Shown here piece after piece: positions 27,237 to 36,364 of a DNA stretch of 64,000 bases. Source of the stretch: Cellulomonas timonensis (lineage in GTDB: Bacteria; Actinomycetota; Actinomycetes; Actinomycetales; Cellulomonadaceae); the NCBI RefSeq assembly GCF_900046455.1, contig NZ_FCOT01000013.1, positions 806,001-870,000 on the forward strand. Direction: 5' to 3'. The position numbers and the translations under genes were made by a program. Each line of letters starts with the position of its first letter. Positions within the stretch are counted from its first letter, which is position 1. The notes below the pieces were generated by a model. The model did no database searches and was not told the DNA's origin. It saw only the letters and a program-made list of their open reading frames with translations.

Positions 27237-27890
27237 TCAGGCCAAAGACAGCACGTCCGCGACGGGCAGCCGCAGATACTCCACGTCGGGGCACAGTTGC
27301 CGCATCAGGCGGTCCACCAGGGCCTTGCCGGGCAGGCTCAGCGTCGCGTCGTGAATGGGCAGCACGAGCCCGGGCGCGATCGCGTGGATGAAGTCGATGG
27401 TCTCAGCGAGCTTCAGCCACGGCCCCGAGATAGGCGCGAGCACGGTGTCCACCGAACGACGGGCGGGGACGGTGAACGAGTCTCCGGGATGCAGCAGAGC
27501 CCCGTCGATCAGGTACGCGACGTTCACTACCCGGGGGATCGCCGGGTAGACGAGGGCGTGCCACTCCCCCAGCACCTCGATGTCGAACCCGACGGCGTCG
27601 AACTGCTCGCCAGCCGTGACTCCGTGGAGGCGGTTGTCGCCCTTGGTGCCGTCCGAGAGCTCGATGATCACGGATGGCGGTCCCCAGACCTCGAGCTCGG
27701 GGTCCACGTCAAGCGCCTGGCGTAGCTGTGGGGCGTGGACGTGATCGGTGTGCTCATGCGTGACCAGGATCCCCGCGGCCCCGGTGAGCGCATCAGGGTC
27801 GCTGAGGATTCCCGGGTCGATGACCAGACGTCGGCCACCACGCTCGAGCCGCACGCACGAATGCCCCCAGGCCGTCAGATCGGTCGCCAT
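27237..27890 (-). CDS. Metallo-beta-lactamase-fold hydrolase
   Basis: A 217-residue MBL-fold protein of the UlaG/L-ascorbate-lactonase-like branch; the substrate is unknown. LTAWGHSCVRLERGGRRLVIDPG opens the fold. The metal motif is HEHTDH near residues 45-50, with later ligands likely in LGEWHALV, LHPGDSFT and PIHDATLS. No signal peptide. It lies upstream of the pyruvate carboxylase terminator on the same strand and is a separate unit. Confidence 0.87.
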   Translation of the reverse strand: MATDLTAWGHSCVRLERGGRRLVIDPGILSDPDALTGAAGILVTHEHTDHVHAPQLRQALDVDPELEVWGPPSVIIELSDGTKGDNRLHGVTAGEQFDAVGFDIEVLGEWHALVYPAIPRVVNVAYLIDGALLHPGDSFTVPARRSVDTVLAPISGPWLKLAETIDFIHAIAPGLVLPIHDATLSLPGKALVDRLMRQLCPDVEYLRLPVADVLSLA

Positions 27891-27912
27891 CTCTCCAGCA
27901 TCAGGGGGCGTC

Positions 27913-27954
27913 GACCGCCGCGCCAGTGCGCCGAGGCGTCCTGGCGCGGCGGTC
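27913..27954 (-). terminator. 14-bp stem terminator downstream of pyruvate carboxylase
   Basis: Arms 27913-27926 (GACCGCCGCGCCAG) and 27941-27954 pair perfectly around a 14-base loop, just after the pyruvate carboxylase stop on the minus strand. No long T-run follows. Confidence 0.7.
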
Positions 27955-27963
27955 CCCGAAAGG

Positions 27964-30900
27964 TCAGGAGATGACCATCACCAGGTCGCCGCCCTCGAGC
28001 TGCTGCACCGCGCCGATCGCGAGGCGCTGGACCTTCCCGGCGACGGGGGTCGTGATGGCGGCCTCCATCTTCATGGCCTCCACCGTCGCGACGGTCTGGC
28101 CGGCCTCGACGGACTGGCCCTCCTGGACGACGGGCGTCACAGCGCCGGCGAACGGCGCCGCGATCTGGCCGGGGTTGCCGGGGTCGGCCTTCTCGGCGGC
28201 CGCCACGTCGACCTCGACCGTCCGGTCGCGCACCTGGATCGGGCGGATCTGGCCGTTGAGCGTGAACATCACGGTCCGCATGCCCCGCACGTCCGGCTCG
28301 CCGACGGCCTCGAGGCCCACCAGCAGGCGCACGCCCTTGCCGAGCTCGATGTCCACCTCGTCGCCATTGGTCATGCCGTAGAGGTAGCGGGTGGTGTCGA
28401 GCACGCTCACGTCGCCGTAGGAGCCCCGGAACGTCTGGAACTCCTTGGTCGGGCCGGCGAACAGCAGGTGGTTCAGGCGGTCGCGACGCGTCGCCGAGTC
28501 GGCGCCGAGGTCCTGGAGGTCCTGCTCGGACAGCGGGGTGACGGGGTTCCGCACCGTGCGGCCCGCGAGGGCCTTGGAGCGGAACGGCTCCGGCCAGCCG
28601 CCGGGCGGGTCGCCCAGCTCGCCGGAGAGGAACCCGACCACGGAGTCCGGGATGTCGTAGGACTGCGGGTTCTCGGCGAAGTCCGCCGGGTCGGCCTGAC
28701 GTGCGACAAGGTGCAGGGCGAGGTCCCCGACCACCTTGGACGATGGCGTGACCTTGACCAGGCGGCCGAGGATGCGGTCCGCGGCGGCGTAGGTCTCCTC
28801 GATCTGCTCGAACTGGCCGCCCAGGCCCAGCGCGATGGCCTGCTGGCGCAGGTTGGAGAGCTGACCGCCGGGGATCTCGTGGTCGTAGACGCGGCCCGTG
28901 GGGCCGGGAAGGCCCGACTCGAAGGGCCGGTACAGGCGGCGCACGGCCTCCCAGTACGGCTCGAGGTCGCAGACTGCCCGCAGGTCGAGGCCCGTGTCCC
29001 GTGGCGTGTGCTCGAGCCCGGCCACGAGGGCCGACATCGGCGGCTGGCTGGTGGTCCCGGCCATCGCGGCGCTCGCCACGTCGACCGCGTCGACCCCGGC
29101 CTCGACCGCGGCGAAGAGCGTCGCCATCTGGCCGCCGGTGGTGTCGTGCGTGTGCAGGTGCACCGGCAGGTCGAACCGCTCCCGCAGCGCGGTGACGAGC
29201 TTCGTCGCGGCAGCAGGCCGCAGCAGTCCCGCCATGTCCTTGATCGCCAGCACATGCGCGCCCGCCTCGACGATCTTGTCGGCGAGCCGCAGGTAGTAGT
29301 CGAGCGTGTACAGGTCCTCCGCAGGGTTCAGCAGGTTGCCCGTGTAGCACAGCGCGACCTCGGCGATCGGGGTGCCCGCCTCGCGGACGGCGTCGATCGC
29401 CGGGCGCATCTGCTCGACGTCGTTGAGCGCGTCGAAGATGCGGAAGATGTCGATGCCGGTGGCCGTCGCCTCGCGCACGAACGCCGCGGTGACCTCCGTG
29501 GGGTACGGGGTGTAGCCGACGGTGTTGCGCCCGCGCAGCAGCATCTGCAGCGCGAGGTTCGGCATCGCCTCGCGCAGCGACGCGAGCCGCTCCCACGGGT
29601 CCTCGCCGAGGAACCGGAGGGCCACGTCGTAGGTCGCGCCGCCCCATGCCTCCACTGAGAGGAGCTGCGGCAGCAGCCGCGCCTCGGTGGCGCTCACCGC
29701 CAGGAGGTCGTGCGTGCGGACGCGCGTGGCGAGCAGCGACTGGTGGGCGTCGCGGAACGTCGTGTCGGTGACGGCCACGGCCGTCTGCTCGCGCAGCGAC
29801 CGGGCGAAGCCCTCGGGGCCGAGCTCGAGCAGCCGCTGGCGGCTGCCTGCCGGGGCCGGGCTGGCCAGGTCCGTTCGGGGCAGCTTGAGGCGCGGGTCGA
29901 CGGCGTCGCCCGGGCGGACCCCATGCGGCCGGTTGACCGTGACGTCGCCGAGGTAGGACAGCAGCCGCGTCCCGCGGTCGGCGCTCTCGCGCGCGGCGAG
30001 CAGCTCGGGGCGCTCGTCGATGAACGAGGTGGAGATGTTCCCCGCCGCGAACTCCGGGTCGGCGAGCACAGCCTGCAGGAACGGGATGTTGGTGCGGATG
30101 CCGCGGATGCGGAACTCCGCGAGGGCGCGACGCGCACGGCGCACCGCCGTCGGGTAGTCCCGGCCACGGCAGGTGAGCTTCACCAGCATCGAGTCGAAGT
30201 GGCCCGAGATGTCCGAGCCCGCCGACGCGGTCGCGCCGTCGAGGCGCACCCCCGCGCCACCCGGCGAGCGGTACGCGATGATCCGGCCCGTGTCCGGGCG
30301 GAAGCCGTTGGACGGGTCCTCGGTGGTGATGCGGGTCTGCAGCGCCGAGCCGTTGATGCGGATCGAGTCCTGCTCGATGCCCAGGTCGGCGAGGGTCTCC
30401 CCTGCGGCGATGCGCATCTGGGAGGACACGAGGTCGATGTCGGTGACCTCCTCGGTCACCGTGTGCTCGACCTGGATGCGGGGGTTCATCTCGATGAACA
30501 CGTGCTCGCCGGCGCGCTCGCCCACCGTGTCGAGCAGGAACTCGACGGTGCCGGCGTTCTGGTACCCGATGCTCTTCGCGAACTTCACCGCGTCACGGCA
30601 CAGCGCGTCCCGGATCTCCGGGTCGAGGTTCGGTGCGGGCGCGATCTCGACGACCTTCTGGTGGCGGCGCTGCAACGAGCAGTCCCGCTCGTACAGGTGC
30701 ACCACGTTGCCCTCGCCATCGGCGAGGATCTGCACCTCGATGTGGCGGGGGCGCAGCACGGCCCGCTCGAGGAACACGGTGGGGTCGCCGAACGCCGCGT
30801 CGGCCTCGCGCATCGCGGCGGACAGCGCCTCGGGCAGCTCGGCGGGTGTGGCCACGCGCCGCATGCCGCGCCCTCCACCGCCTGCGACAGCCTTGACGAA

Positions 30901-31365
30901 GATGGGGAATCCGACCTCGTCGGCGGCCGCGATCAGCTCGTCGACGTCCGAGGAGGGCGCCGAGGACGGCAGCACCGGGATGCCGGCGTCACGCGCGGCC
31001 CGCAAGGCGCGCACCTTGTTGCCGGCCAGCTCCAGGACCTCAGGCGGCGGGCCGATGAACGTCAGGCCCGCGTCGACTGCCGCCCGGGCGAAGTCCGGGT
31101 TCTCCGAGAGGAATCCGTAACCCGGGTAGATCGCGTCCGCGCCCGAGTCGAGGGCGACCCGGATGATCTCCGCGATGTCGAGGTACGCCCGCACCGGGTG
31201 TCCCGCGGTCCCGATCGGGTAGGCCTCGTCGGCCTTCAGCCGGTGCTCGGAGTTCCGGTCCTCTTGTGGGAAGACCGCGACCGTGCGGGCGCCCAGCTCG
31301 TAGGCAGCACGGAAAGCCCGCACCGCGATCTCAGCGCGGTTCGCGACGAGCACTTTCGAGAACAC
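27964..31365 (-). CDS. pyc: Pyruvate carboxylase
   Basis: Biotin enzyme that carboxylates pyruvate to oxaloacetate, feeding the TCA cycle. The 1133-residue chain has all domains in order: biotin carboxylase (KVLVANRAEIAVRAFRAA; GGGGRGM ATP loop; EMNPRIQVEHTVTEE), carboxyltransferase (DTTFRDAHQSLLATR; HTHDTTGGQ), and a C-terminal biotinyl domain with the lysine in EAMKMEA. The ATG is followed at once by homology, and GGGGTGAG lies upstream. Length is normal. Single-gene unit with a terminator at 27913-27954. In high-GC actinobacteria this is the main anaplerotic enzyme. Confidence 0.98.
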   Translation of the reverse strand: MFSKVLVANRAEIAVRAFRAAYELGARTVAVFPQEDRNSEHRLKADEAYPIGTAGHPVRAYLDIAEIIRVALDSGADAIYPGYGFLSENPDFARAAVDAGLTFIGPPPEVLELAGNKVRALRAARDAGIPVLPSSAPSSDVDELIAAADEVGFPIFVKAVAGGGGRGMRRVATPAELPEALSAAMREADAAFGDPTVFLERAVLRPRHIEVQILADGEGNVVHLYERDCSLQRRHQKVVEIAPAPNLDPEIRDALCRDAVKFAKSIGYQNAGTVEFLLDTVGERAGEHVFIEMNPRIQVEHTVTEEVTDIDLVSSQMRIAAGETLADLGIEQDSIRINGSALQTRITTEDPSNGFRPDTGRIIAYRSPGGAGVRLDGATASAGSDISGHFDSMLVKLTCRGRDYPTAVRRARRALAEFRIRGIRTNIPFLQAVLADPEFAAGNISTSFIDERPELLAARESADRGTRLLSYLGDVTVNRPHGVRPGDAVDPRLKLPRTDLASPAPAGSRQRLLELGPEGFARSLREQTAVAVTDTTFRDAHQSLLATRVRTHDLLAVSATEARLLPQLLSVEAWGGATYDVALRFLGEDPWERLASLREAMPNLALQMLLRGRNTVGYTPYPTEVTAAFVREATATGIDIFRIFDALNDVEQMRPAIDAVREAGTPIAEVALCYTGNLLNPAEDLYTLDYYLRLADKIVEAGAHVLAIKDMAGLLRPAAATKLVTALRERFDLPVHLHTHDTTGGQMATLFAAVEAGVDAVDVASAAMAGTTSQPPMSALVAGLEHTPRDTGLDLRAVCDLEPYWEAVRRLYRPFESGLPGPTGRVYDHEIPGGQLSNLRQQAIALGLGGQFEQIEETYAAADRILGRLVKVTPSSKVVGDLALHLVARQADPADFAENPQSYDIPDSVVGFLSGELGDPPGGWPEPFRSKALAGRTVRNPVTPLSEQDLQDLGADSATRRDRLNHLLFAGPTKEFQTFRGSYGDVSVLDTTRYLYGMTNGDEVDIELGKGVRLLVGLEAVGEPDVRGMRTVMFTLNGQIRPIQVRDRTVEVDVAAAEKADPGNPGQIAAPFAGAVTPVVQEGQSVEAGQTVATVEAMKMEAAITTPVAGKVQRLAIGAVQQLEGGDLVMVIS

Positions 31366-31532
31366 GACTCACCCCATCCGATTGATTCGGGAGCACGGTA
31401 GCGGCTGGCGTCCACGCAGGTCGTGGCCAACCGCATGCCGAACAGACCTCCCCGCTCCCCACCGCAGATCTTGCCATGCCGCGTTTGCGCGCCGCTTTTC
31501 GCGCTCGGGCGGCGTCCCGCTACCGTGAGCCC

Positions 31533-32309
31533 GTGCTGGTCCTGGGTGTGTGCAGTCTCAAGGGTGGCGTGGGCAAGACGTCGGTGACGCTGGGGTTGGC
31601 CTCAGCGGCTCTAGAACGCGGTCTACGCACGCTCGTCGTCGACCTCGACCCCCAGGGCGACAGCACACTCGCGCTGGGCGTGGCGCCGGGCGACCACCTC
31701 GACGTCGCCGCGGTGCTGGACGACCCCTCGGCCGAGACGGTGCGCGCCGCCACGGTGACGAGCGGATGGGCCGATGACGGGCTGGACGTCCTCGCGGGCT
31801 CGGACAGGTCGGCACGCCATGACGGGATCGACCCGACCGGTAGCGACGTGGACCGACTGCGCTTCGCCCTGTCCTGGGTGAGCGGCTACGACCTCGTGCT
31901 GCTCGACTGCCCGCCGTCGCTGGGCGGGCTGACCCGCGCCGGGCTGACCGCATGCGATCGGGCCATGGTGGTCACCGAGCCCGGCCTGTTCTCCGTCATG
32001 GCAGTGGGCCGCGCGATGCGCACCATCGACGAGCTGCGACGCGGGCCGGCCCCATCCCTGCAACCGCTCGGCGTGGTGGTCAACAGGGTGCGCGCGCGCT
32101 CCGTCGAGCAGGCGTTCCGGCTCGAGGAGCTGCGGTCGCTGTACGGCCCGTTGATCCTGAGCCCGATGCTCCCGGAGCGCGCTGCCCTACAGCAGGCGCA
32201 AGGCGCCGCCCAGCCGGTCCACGCGTGGCCTGGCGCCGCCGCCGGTGAGCTCGCGGACGCGTTCGACCTCCTGCTCGAGCGAGCGCTGCGGGCCCCGGCG
32301 ACCCGCTGA
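31533..32309 (+). CDS. ParA-family ATPase
   Basis: A 258-residue ParA/MinD-type ATPase. The deviant Walker A KGGVGKTS is in VCSLKGGVGKTSVTLGLA, followed by LVVDLDPQGDSTLALG and VLLDCPPSLGGLTRAGL (Walker B). No ParB gene or centromere-like repeats lie nearby, so this is an orphan, not the chromosome-segregation ParA. The GTG at 31533 is chosen because the fold starts there; an earlier start in frame adds an Arg/Ala-rich stretch. It faces the MerR gene end to end. Orphan ParA proteins position various cargoes; the cargo here is unknown. Confidence 0.85.
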   Translation: MLVLGVCSLKGGVGKTSVTLGLASAALERGLRTLVVDLDPQGDSTLALGVAPGDHLDVAAVLDDPSAETVRAATVTSGWADDGLDVLAGSDRSARHDGIDPTGSDVDRLRFALSWVSGYDLVLLDCPPSLGGLTRAGLTACDRAMVVTEPGLFSVMAVGRAMRTIDELRRGPAPSLQPLGVVVNRVRARSVEQAFRLEELRSLYGPLILSPMLPERAALQQAQGAAQPVHAWPGAAAGELADAFDLLLERALRAPATR

Positions 32310-32339
32310 GACGTGCCCCGCGGCCTCAGCGAGTGGCGC

Positions 32340-32930
32340 TCAGCCGGCGTTGCGGGCCCGTCGACGGGCCGCGAGCTCGTCGGAGCCCGTGCCGGCGTCG
32401 CCCTCTGCCCCGTCGTCGGCGCGCTCGGTGGGCAGCTGCGCGAGAGTGCCCTCCACCTCGCGCCAGACCCGGCCGACGGCGATGCCGAAGACTCCCTGAC
32501 CACCCTGGACGAGGTCGATGACCTCGTCGGCTGAGGTGCACTCGTAGACGCTGGCGCCATCGGACATGAGCGTGATCTGGGCGAGGTCGTCGACCCCCCG
32601 CTCGCGCAGGTGGCTCACCGCGGTGCGGATCTGCTGGAGCGAGACCCCGGTGTCGAGCAGCCGCTTGACGACCTTGAGCACCAGGATGTCCCGGAAGCTG
32701 TAGAGCCGCTGCGTGCCGGAGCCCGTGGCCGGGCGGATGGTCGGCTCGACCAGTCCGGTGCGCGCCCAGTAGTCGAGCTGGCGGTAGGTGATCCCGGCCG
32801 CGCGGCAGGCCGTGGGCCCGCGGTAGCCGGTCGTGGTGTCGAGGTCGGGGAGCTCGTCCCCGAACAGCAGGCCTTGGGCTCGCTGGGGGACGCCACCAGC
32901 AGCCTCCACGCTGTCACCGGTGCCGCTCAC
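32340..32930 (-). CDS. MerR-family regulator (Rv1830-like)
   Basis: A 196-residue MerR-like DNA-binding protein. The helix-turn-helix is GPTACRAAGITYRQLDYWARTGLVEPT, followed by RLYSFRDILVLKVVKRLLDTGVSLQQIR. The C-terminal half (LMSDGASVYECTSADEVIDLVQGGQGVFGIAVGRVWREVEG) matches the mycobacterial Rv1830 type. The GTG at 32930 has GGAGG a few bases upstream, so I prefer it to a more distal GTG at 33014. It is the last gene of the conserved garA-merR-DUF151-merR block. Rv1830 homologues have been linked to cell-cycle and growth control; the targets here are unknown. Confidence 0.88.
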   Translation of the reverse strand: MSGTGDSVEAAGGVPQRAQGLLFGDELPDLDTTTGYRGPTACRAAGITYRQLDYWARTGLVEPTIRPATGSGTQRLYSFRDILVLKVVKRLLDTGVSLQQIRTAVSHLRERGVDDLAQITLMSDGASVYECTSADEVIDLVQGGQGVFGIAVGRVWREVEGTLAQLPTERADDGAEGDAGTGSDELAARRRARNAG

Positions 32931-33117
32931 AGGTCCTCCACTCGCTGTCTCATCCGCCGTGTCGGCGCCTTCGCCAGACGTGTGGCCTCGGGCTTTCGGA
33001 TGTCCATCGGTCACGCTAGGCCTGGGGCCCCGGAGCGTCAACGACGTCGCCCGGCGCGCCGTCACGGAGTGTCGTGGCCGGCGAGTCTCACCCTCTACCT
33101 GACATCGAATCTCCTGC

Positions 33118-33630
33118 TCACCGGCCCTCCGGCCCTTGGTCGTGGCCAGTGTCGAAGTCCTCCGGGGTGACCTGCTCGAGGAACTCTCGGAAGCGCTCCA
33201 CCTCCTGCTCGGCGGGGCCGCTGGACGCCTCGACGCCGGCGATCGCCACGACCTCGGCAGAGCACAGCACCGGGCAGCCCACCCGCACGGCCACCGCGAT
33301 CGCGTCCGAGGCGCGCGAGTCGACGCGCCCGCCCGATCCGAGCACGAGCGCGGCATGGAACACCCCGTGCTCCAGGCTCGTGATCTCCACCTGTCGCAGG
33401 CTCGCGCCCACGGCGGTGATCACATCGCAGAGCAGGTCGTGGGTCATCGGCCGGCGCGGCACGATCCCGGCTTGCGCCGAGGCGATGGCACTGCCCTCGC
33501 TGGGCCCGATGACGATGGGCACGAACAACTCCGAGGCGGGGTCAAGCAGCAGGACGACGATCTCCTCGTCGACCAGGTGCTGTCGCACGCCGACCACCTC
33601 GACCGGAACTAGCTCTTCGTCCTCACCCAC
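33118..33630 (-). CDS. Bifunctional nuclease family protein (DUF151, Rv1829-like)
   Basis: A 170-residue DUF151 protein. Plant and thermophile members have RNase/DNase activity; the role in actinobacteria is not established. Typical segments are VVLLLDPASELFVPIVIGPSEGSAIA, RPMTHDLLCDVITAVGASL, and DSRASDAIAVAVRVGCPVLCSAEVV. The acidic/Gln-rich tail is variable. It sits between the two MerR genes exactly as in Mycobacterium tuberculosis Rv1828-Rv1830, which supports the assignment. Confidence 0.9.
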   Translation of the reverse strand: MGEDEELVPVEVVGVRQHLVDEEIVVLLLDPASELFVPIVIGPSEGSAIASAQAGIVPRRPMTHDLLCDVITAVGASLRQVEITSLEHGVFHAALVLGSGGRVDSRASDAIAVAVRVGCPVLCSAEVVAIAGVEASSGPAEQEVERFREFLEQVTPEDFDTGHDQGPEGR

Positions 33631-33707
33631 GTGACCACGCTACGTCGGGCACGCGCCGTCGGCTGCGTGAGAGCGACGGCTTCTCACCCGATCCGGGAAC
33701 GCCGAGG

Positions 33708-34529
33708 TCAGGGCGCGAGCTCGGACACAGCGCCACGGACGAGCGCGGTGTGGAGCTGGGTGCACAACTCCCCCACCTCGGCGGCGAGCGTGCCCGCGCG
33801 AGCACGCGAGGAGGGCGCGTTGCGGCCTCGCCAGGGCGCGACGATCTGCTCGACGAGGTCCGCCTGCCGATCTGCCGCGGCACGGAAGACGCGCAGGTGG
33901 CGCGAGTCGATCCCATGCTCGCCGAGCGCCGCGGCGAGTTGCACGACATCGCGCGCCCAAGGATCGAAGTGCCCGGACGCCGTGGGCCGGAGCACGCCCG
34001 TTCCCACCAGGTCCGTCACCACCTCGACGTCGACGCCGGCCTCACGGGCCAGCGCGGCAGCGGTCAGCCGGGCGCCCGACGTCGGTGCCTGCCGCACGCC
34101 GTCGCGGGTCGCGAGCTGCGCGCGCGCGGCGGGCTCGTCCTCGACGCCCGAGTCGAGCGCCGCGAGCTGCTCCCCGATGACCTTGAGCGGGACGTACCGG
34201 TCCCGCTGCTGCCGCAGCACGTAGCGCAGCCGCTCGATGTCGGCGGGGCTGTACTGGCGGTAGCCGGCTGGCGTCCGCACCGGCAGCACCAGGCCCTGCT
34301 CCTCGAGGAAGCGCAACTTGGAGTTCGTCACCGCGGGGAACTCGATCTGCAGGGCCGCGAGCACATCGGAGATCCGCATCGTCGCCCGGCGGGAGATGCC
34401 CCGGGGCCACGGCTCGACGCCCTCCGGCTCGCCGTCGCGCGGCTCGTCGTCGGGCTCGACGACGTCCGCGGGCAGGCGCTCGACAGCGCGGGCGCTCGCC
34501 GACCCCCGCATCGAGTGCTCCGACCTCAC
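33708..34529 (-). CDS. MerR-family regulator (Rv1828-like)
   Basis: A 273-residue MerR-like regulator. The DNA-binding part is MRISDVLAALQIEFPAVTNSKLRFLEEQGLVLPVRTPAGYRQYSPADIERLRYVL. A long middle region follows, and a C-terminal helical domain (SRHLRVFRAAADRQADLVEQIVAPWRGRN) is like that of Rv1828. The first 50 residues are charged and variable. An internal ATG at the MRISDV segment is an alternative start, but the ATG at 34529 overlaps the stop of the FHA gene by 4 bp, which argues for coupling. DNA targets unknown. Confidence 0.9.
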   Translation of the reverse strand: MRSEHSMRGSASARAVERLPADVVEPDDEPRDGEPEGVEPWPRGISRRATMRISDVLAALQIEFPAVTNSKLRFLEEQGLVLPVRTPAGYRQYSPADIERLRYVLRQQRDRYVPLKVIGEQLAALDSGVEDEPAARAQLATRDGVRQAPTSGARLTAAALAREAGVDVEVVTDLVGTGVLRPTASGHFDPWARDVVQLAAALGEHGIDSRHLRVFRAAADRQADLVEQIVAPWRGRNAPSSRARAGTLAAEVGELCTQLHTALVRGAVSELAP

Positions 34530-35047
34530 GACAGGGGGTGGGCGGCCGGCTCGGCGCCCGCGGCACGCGCGGGGCTCGGGTGGAACGTCATCCGGTACTT
34601 GCCGATCTGCACCTCGTCGCCCGGGCGGAGCAGCGCGGCGTCGATCCGGTTCCGGTTCACGTATGTGCCGTTCAGCGAGCCGATGTCGCGCACCACGAAG
34701 TCGTCGCCCTCACGGACGAACTCCGCGTGCTTGCGGGACACGGTCACGTCGTCCAGGAAGATGTCCGCGTCGGGGCTGCGTCCAGCTATCGTCCGCTCGG
34801 CGTCGAGCAGGAACCTGGCGCCCACGCTGGGCCCGCGCTGCATGACCAGGAGCGCCGAGGTGCGCGGCAGTGCGTGGACCGCGGCGCGGACCTCCCCGCT
34901 CAGGCCTGCTGGCGCGACAATCTCCAGCTCGGTCGAGTCGATGCTGGTGAACACCGTGGTGTCAGACGCCGAGGGGGTGTACCCCGACTGTCCGTGCTCC
35001 TGCTGCGCGCTCCGCCCCTGCTCCGGTAGCTGCCGATCGTCGCTCAT
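34526..35047 (-). CDS. garA: FHA-domain protein, GarA/OdhI-like
   Basis: A 173-residue forkhead-associated protein. In mycobacteria and corynebacteria the homologue switches 2-oxoglutarate metabolism: phosphorylation of an N-terminal ETTSVF motif by Ser/Thr kinases makes the FHA domain bind its own tail and release its enzyme targets. Here the tail holds SDTTVF at about residues 28-33, a close match with the threonines kept. The FHA domain is seen in RTIAGRSPDADIFLDD, VSRKHAEF, and SLNGTYVNRNRID. It heads the garA-merR-DUF151-merR unit. No kinase gene lies in the window. Confidence 0.88.
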   Translation of the reverse strand: MSDDRQLPEQGRSAQQEHGQSGYTPSASDTTVFTSIDSTELEIVAPAGLSGEVRAAVHALPRTSALLVMQRGPSVGARFLLDAERTIAGRSPDADIFLDDVTVSRKHAEFVREGDDFVVRDIGSLNGTYVNRNRIDAALLRPGDEVQIGKYRMTFHPSPARAAGAEPAAHPLS

Positions 35048-35168
35048 GCCGCCTCCCGGGCCTGCTGTGACTGCGACCCGCCTTCGAGGTCACGACTGTG
35101 ACACCAGCCTATGCGGATGCGCGCCGATGTTGTAGCACCGCGCCGACGCGCCGTCGAGCTGTCGCCGC

Positions 35169-36002
35169 TCAACCTGTCGGCGCCGGCTGCGGAGTGGCGT
35201 ACTGCGGGGCCGTCGGCTCGCGCGTCGCGGTGACCTCCACGAGAGCCTCGCTGGTCACGGCAGCCTTCCCTCCCCCGTTCCGGATCACCGCGAGGGCACC
35301 GCCATGCATGTCCAACGCGGTGGACATCGTCTCGGGGTTGCCGATGACGCGCCAGACGTACGGCGCCCGGATCAGCACGCCGTCGACGACCACGCCGTCG
35401 TCCGCCGGCGCGAAGTAGCTCGACGCGGTCAAGCGCTGGTCGTTGACCTGCACCGCCTCCGCGCCCGCGTTACGGAGCTCCTCCAGCATGTTGAGCATGT
35501 GCTCGTAGCGGATCGTGCCCGTCGCCTGAGTGAGCGTCACGATGATCCCCGGCCCCTCGGCGGGCAGGCGCCCGGTGAGGATGCCCTGCACGGCGGCGCT
35601 GCGCGTCGCGGCGTCCAGAGCCGCCTGGCGGCTGTCCGTGCCCGACTCCAGCTCGGCGCGTGTGCGCTCGAGCTCGGCGATCTCACGCTGCAGGTCGTCA
35701 CCCTGGCGGGTGGTCTGGTCGAGGATCCCCACCAGCTCGGACTGCCGAAGATTGGTGAGGCCGTCGTCGCGGGTCTGCCGGAGCTGGGCCACGACCGCGA
35801 ACCCGAGGAGCGCGCACAGCAGCGCGATCAGGATCTGCGAGCGGGTCGCGCGCGGTCGCAGCAGGCCGCGCAACGTCGACCACCCGCCACGGTGCTGCGA
35901 TGCGGCGACTGCCGGCTCCGCGGGCTCGTCCGGCGTCGCATCGTCCGGCGTCGCATCGGGCGGGGTGACGTGCTCTGCGCGCTCGGCGTCGGGGGCGCTC
36001 AT
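35169..36002 (-). CDS. DUF881 family membrane protein (second copy)
   Basis: A 277-residue bitopic protein. An acidic N-terminus and one membrane helix (LIALLCALLGFAVVAQL, near residues 57-73) precede a coiled-coil-like segment (GILDQTTRQGDDLQREIAELERTRAELE). The DUF881 domain follows with GPGIIVTLTQATG, LRNAGAEAVQVNDQRLTASSYF and APYVWRVIGNPETM. DUF881 proteins are conserved next to pgsA and the small basic protein in actinobacteria and their role is unknown. The ATG overlaps the sbp stop by 4 bp. The mycobacterial equivalent is Rv1825, a divisome-associated protein. Confidence 0.9.
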   Translation of the reverse strand: MSAPDAERAEHVTPPDATPDDATPDEPAEPAVAASQHRGGWSTLRGLLRPRATRSQILIALLCALLGFAVVAQLRQTRDDGLTNLRQSELVGILDQTTRQGDDLQREIAELERTRAELESGTDSRQAALDAATRSAAVQGILTGRLPAEGPGIIVTLTQATGTIRYEHMLNMLEELRNAGAEAVQVNDQRLTASSYFAPADDGVVVDGVLIRAPYVWRVIGNPETMSTALDMHGGALAVIRNGGGKAAVTSEALVEVTATREPTAPQYATPQPAPTG

Positions 36003-36364
36003 GCCTTGAACAGGTGCCGGCGGATGGACGCGGCGTTCGAGAAGATCCGGATGCCGAGCACGACCACCACGCCGGTGGAGAGCTGGCTGCCCACGCCGAG
36101 CTGGTCGCCCAGGAACACGATCAGCGCGGCCACGACGACGTTCGACAGGAACGAGACCAAGAAGACCCGGTCGTCGAAGATCCCGTCGAGCATGGCGCGC
36201 AGGCCGCCGAACAGCGCGTCGAGCGCGGCCACCACCGCGATCGGGAGGTACGGCTGAAGGAAGACGGGCACCACTGGCTGCACCAGCAGACCCGCGACGA
36301 CACCGACCACCAGGCCGATCACTGCGATCACGTGCGACCACTCCTCCCGCTCACCGTCGGCCAT
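35999..36364 (-). CDS. sbp: Small basic protein (DUF1290)
   Basis: A 121-residue membrane protein with three to four hydrophobic segments (VIAVIGLVVGVVAGLLV; YLPIAVVAALDALFGGLRAML; VVVAALIVFLGDQLG). Family positions such as the DALFGG loop and the C-terminal GIRIFSNAASIRRHLF are present. It is the Sbp family first seen near Bacillus division genes; in actinobacteria it always lies between two DUF881 genes, as here. It overlaps the upstream DUF881 gene by 37 bp and the downstream one by 4 bp, showing a tightly coupled operon. Function unknown. Confidence 0.92.
   Translation of the reverse strand: MADGEREEWSHVIAVIGLVVGVVAGLLVQPVVPVFLQPYLPIAVVAALDALFGGLRAMLDGIFDDRVFLVSFLSNVVVAALIVFLGDQLGVGSQLSTGVVVVLGIRIFSNAASIRRHLFKA

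Noticed and set aside
31533-32309. Chromosome-partition ParA near an origin
   Set aside because: No parB, parS-like sites, gidB or dnaA genes lie near it; the neighbours are pyc and the garA/merR block.
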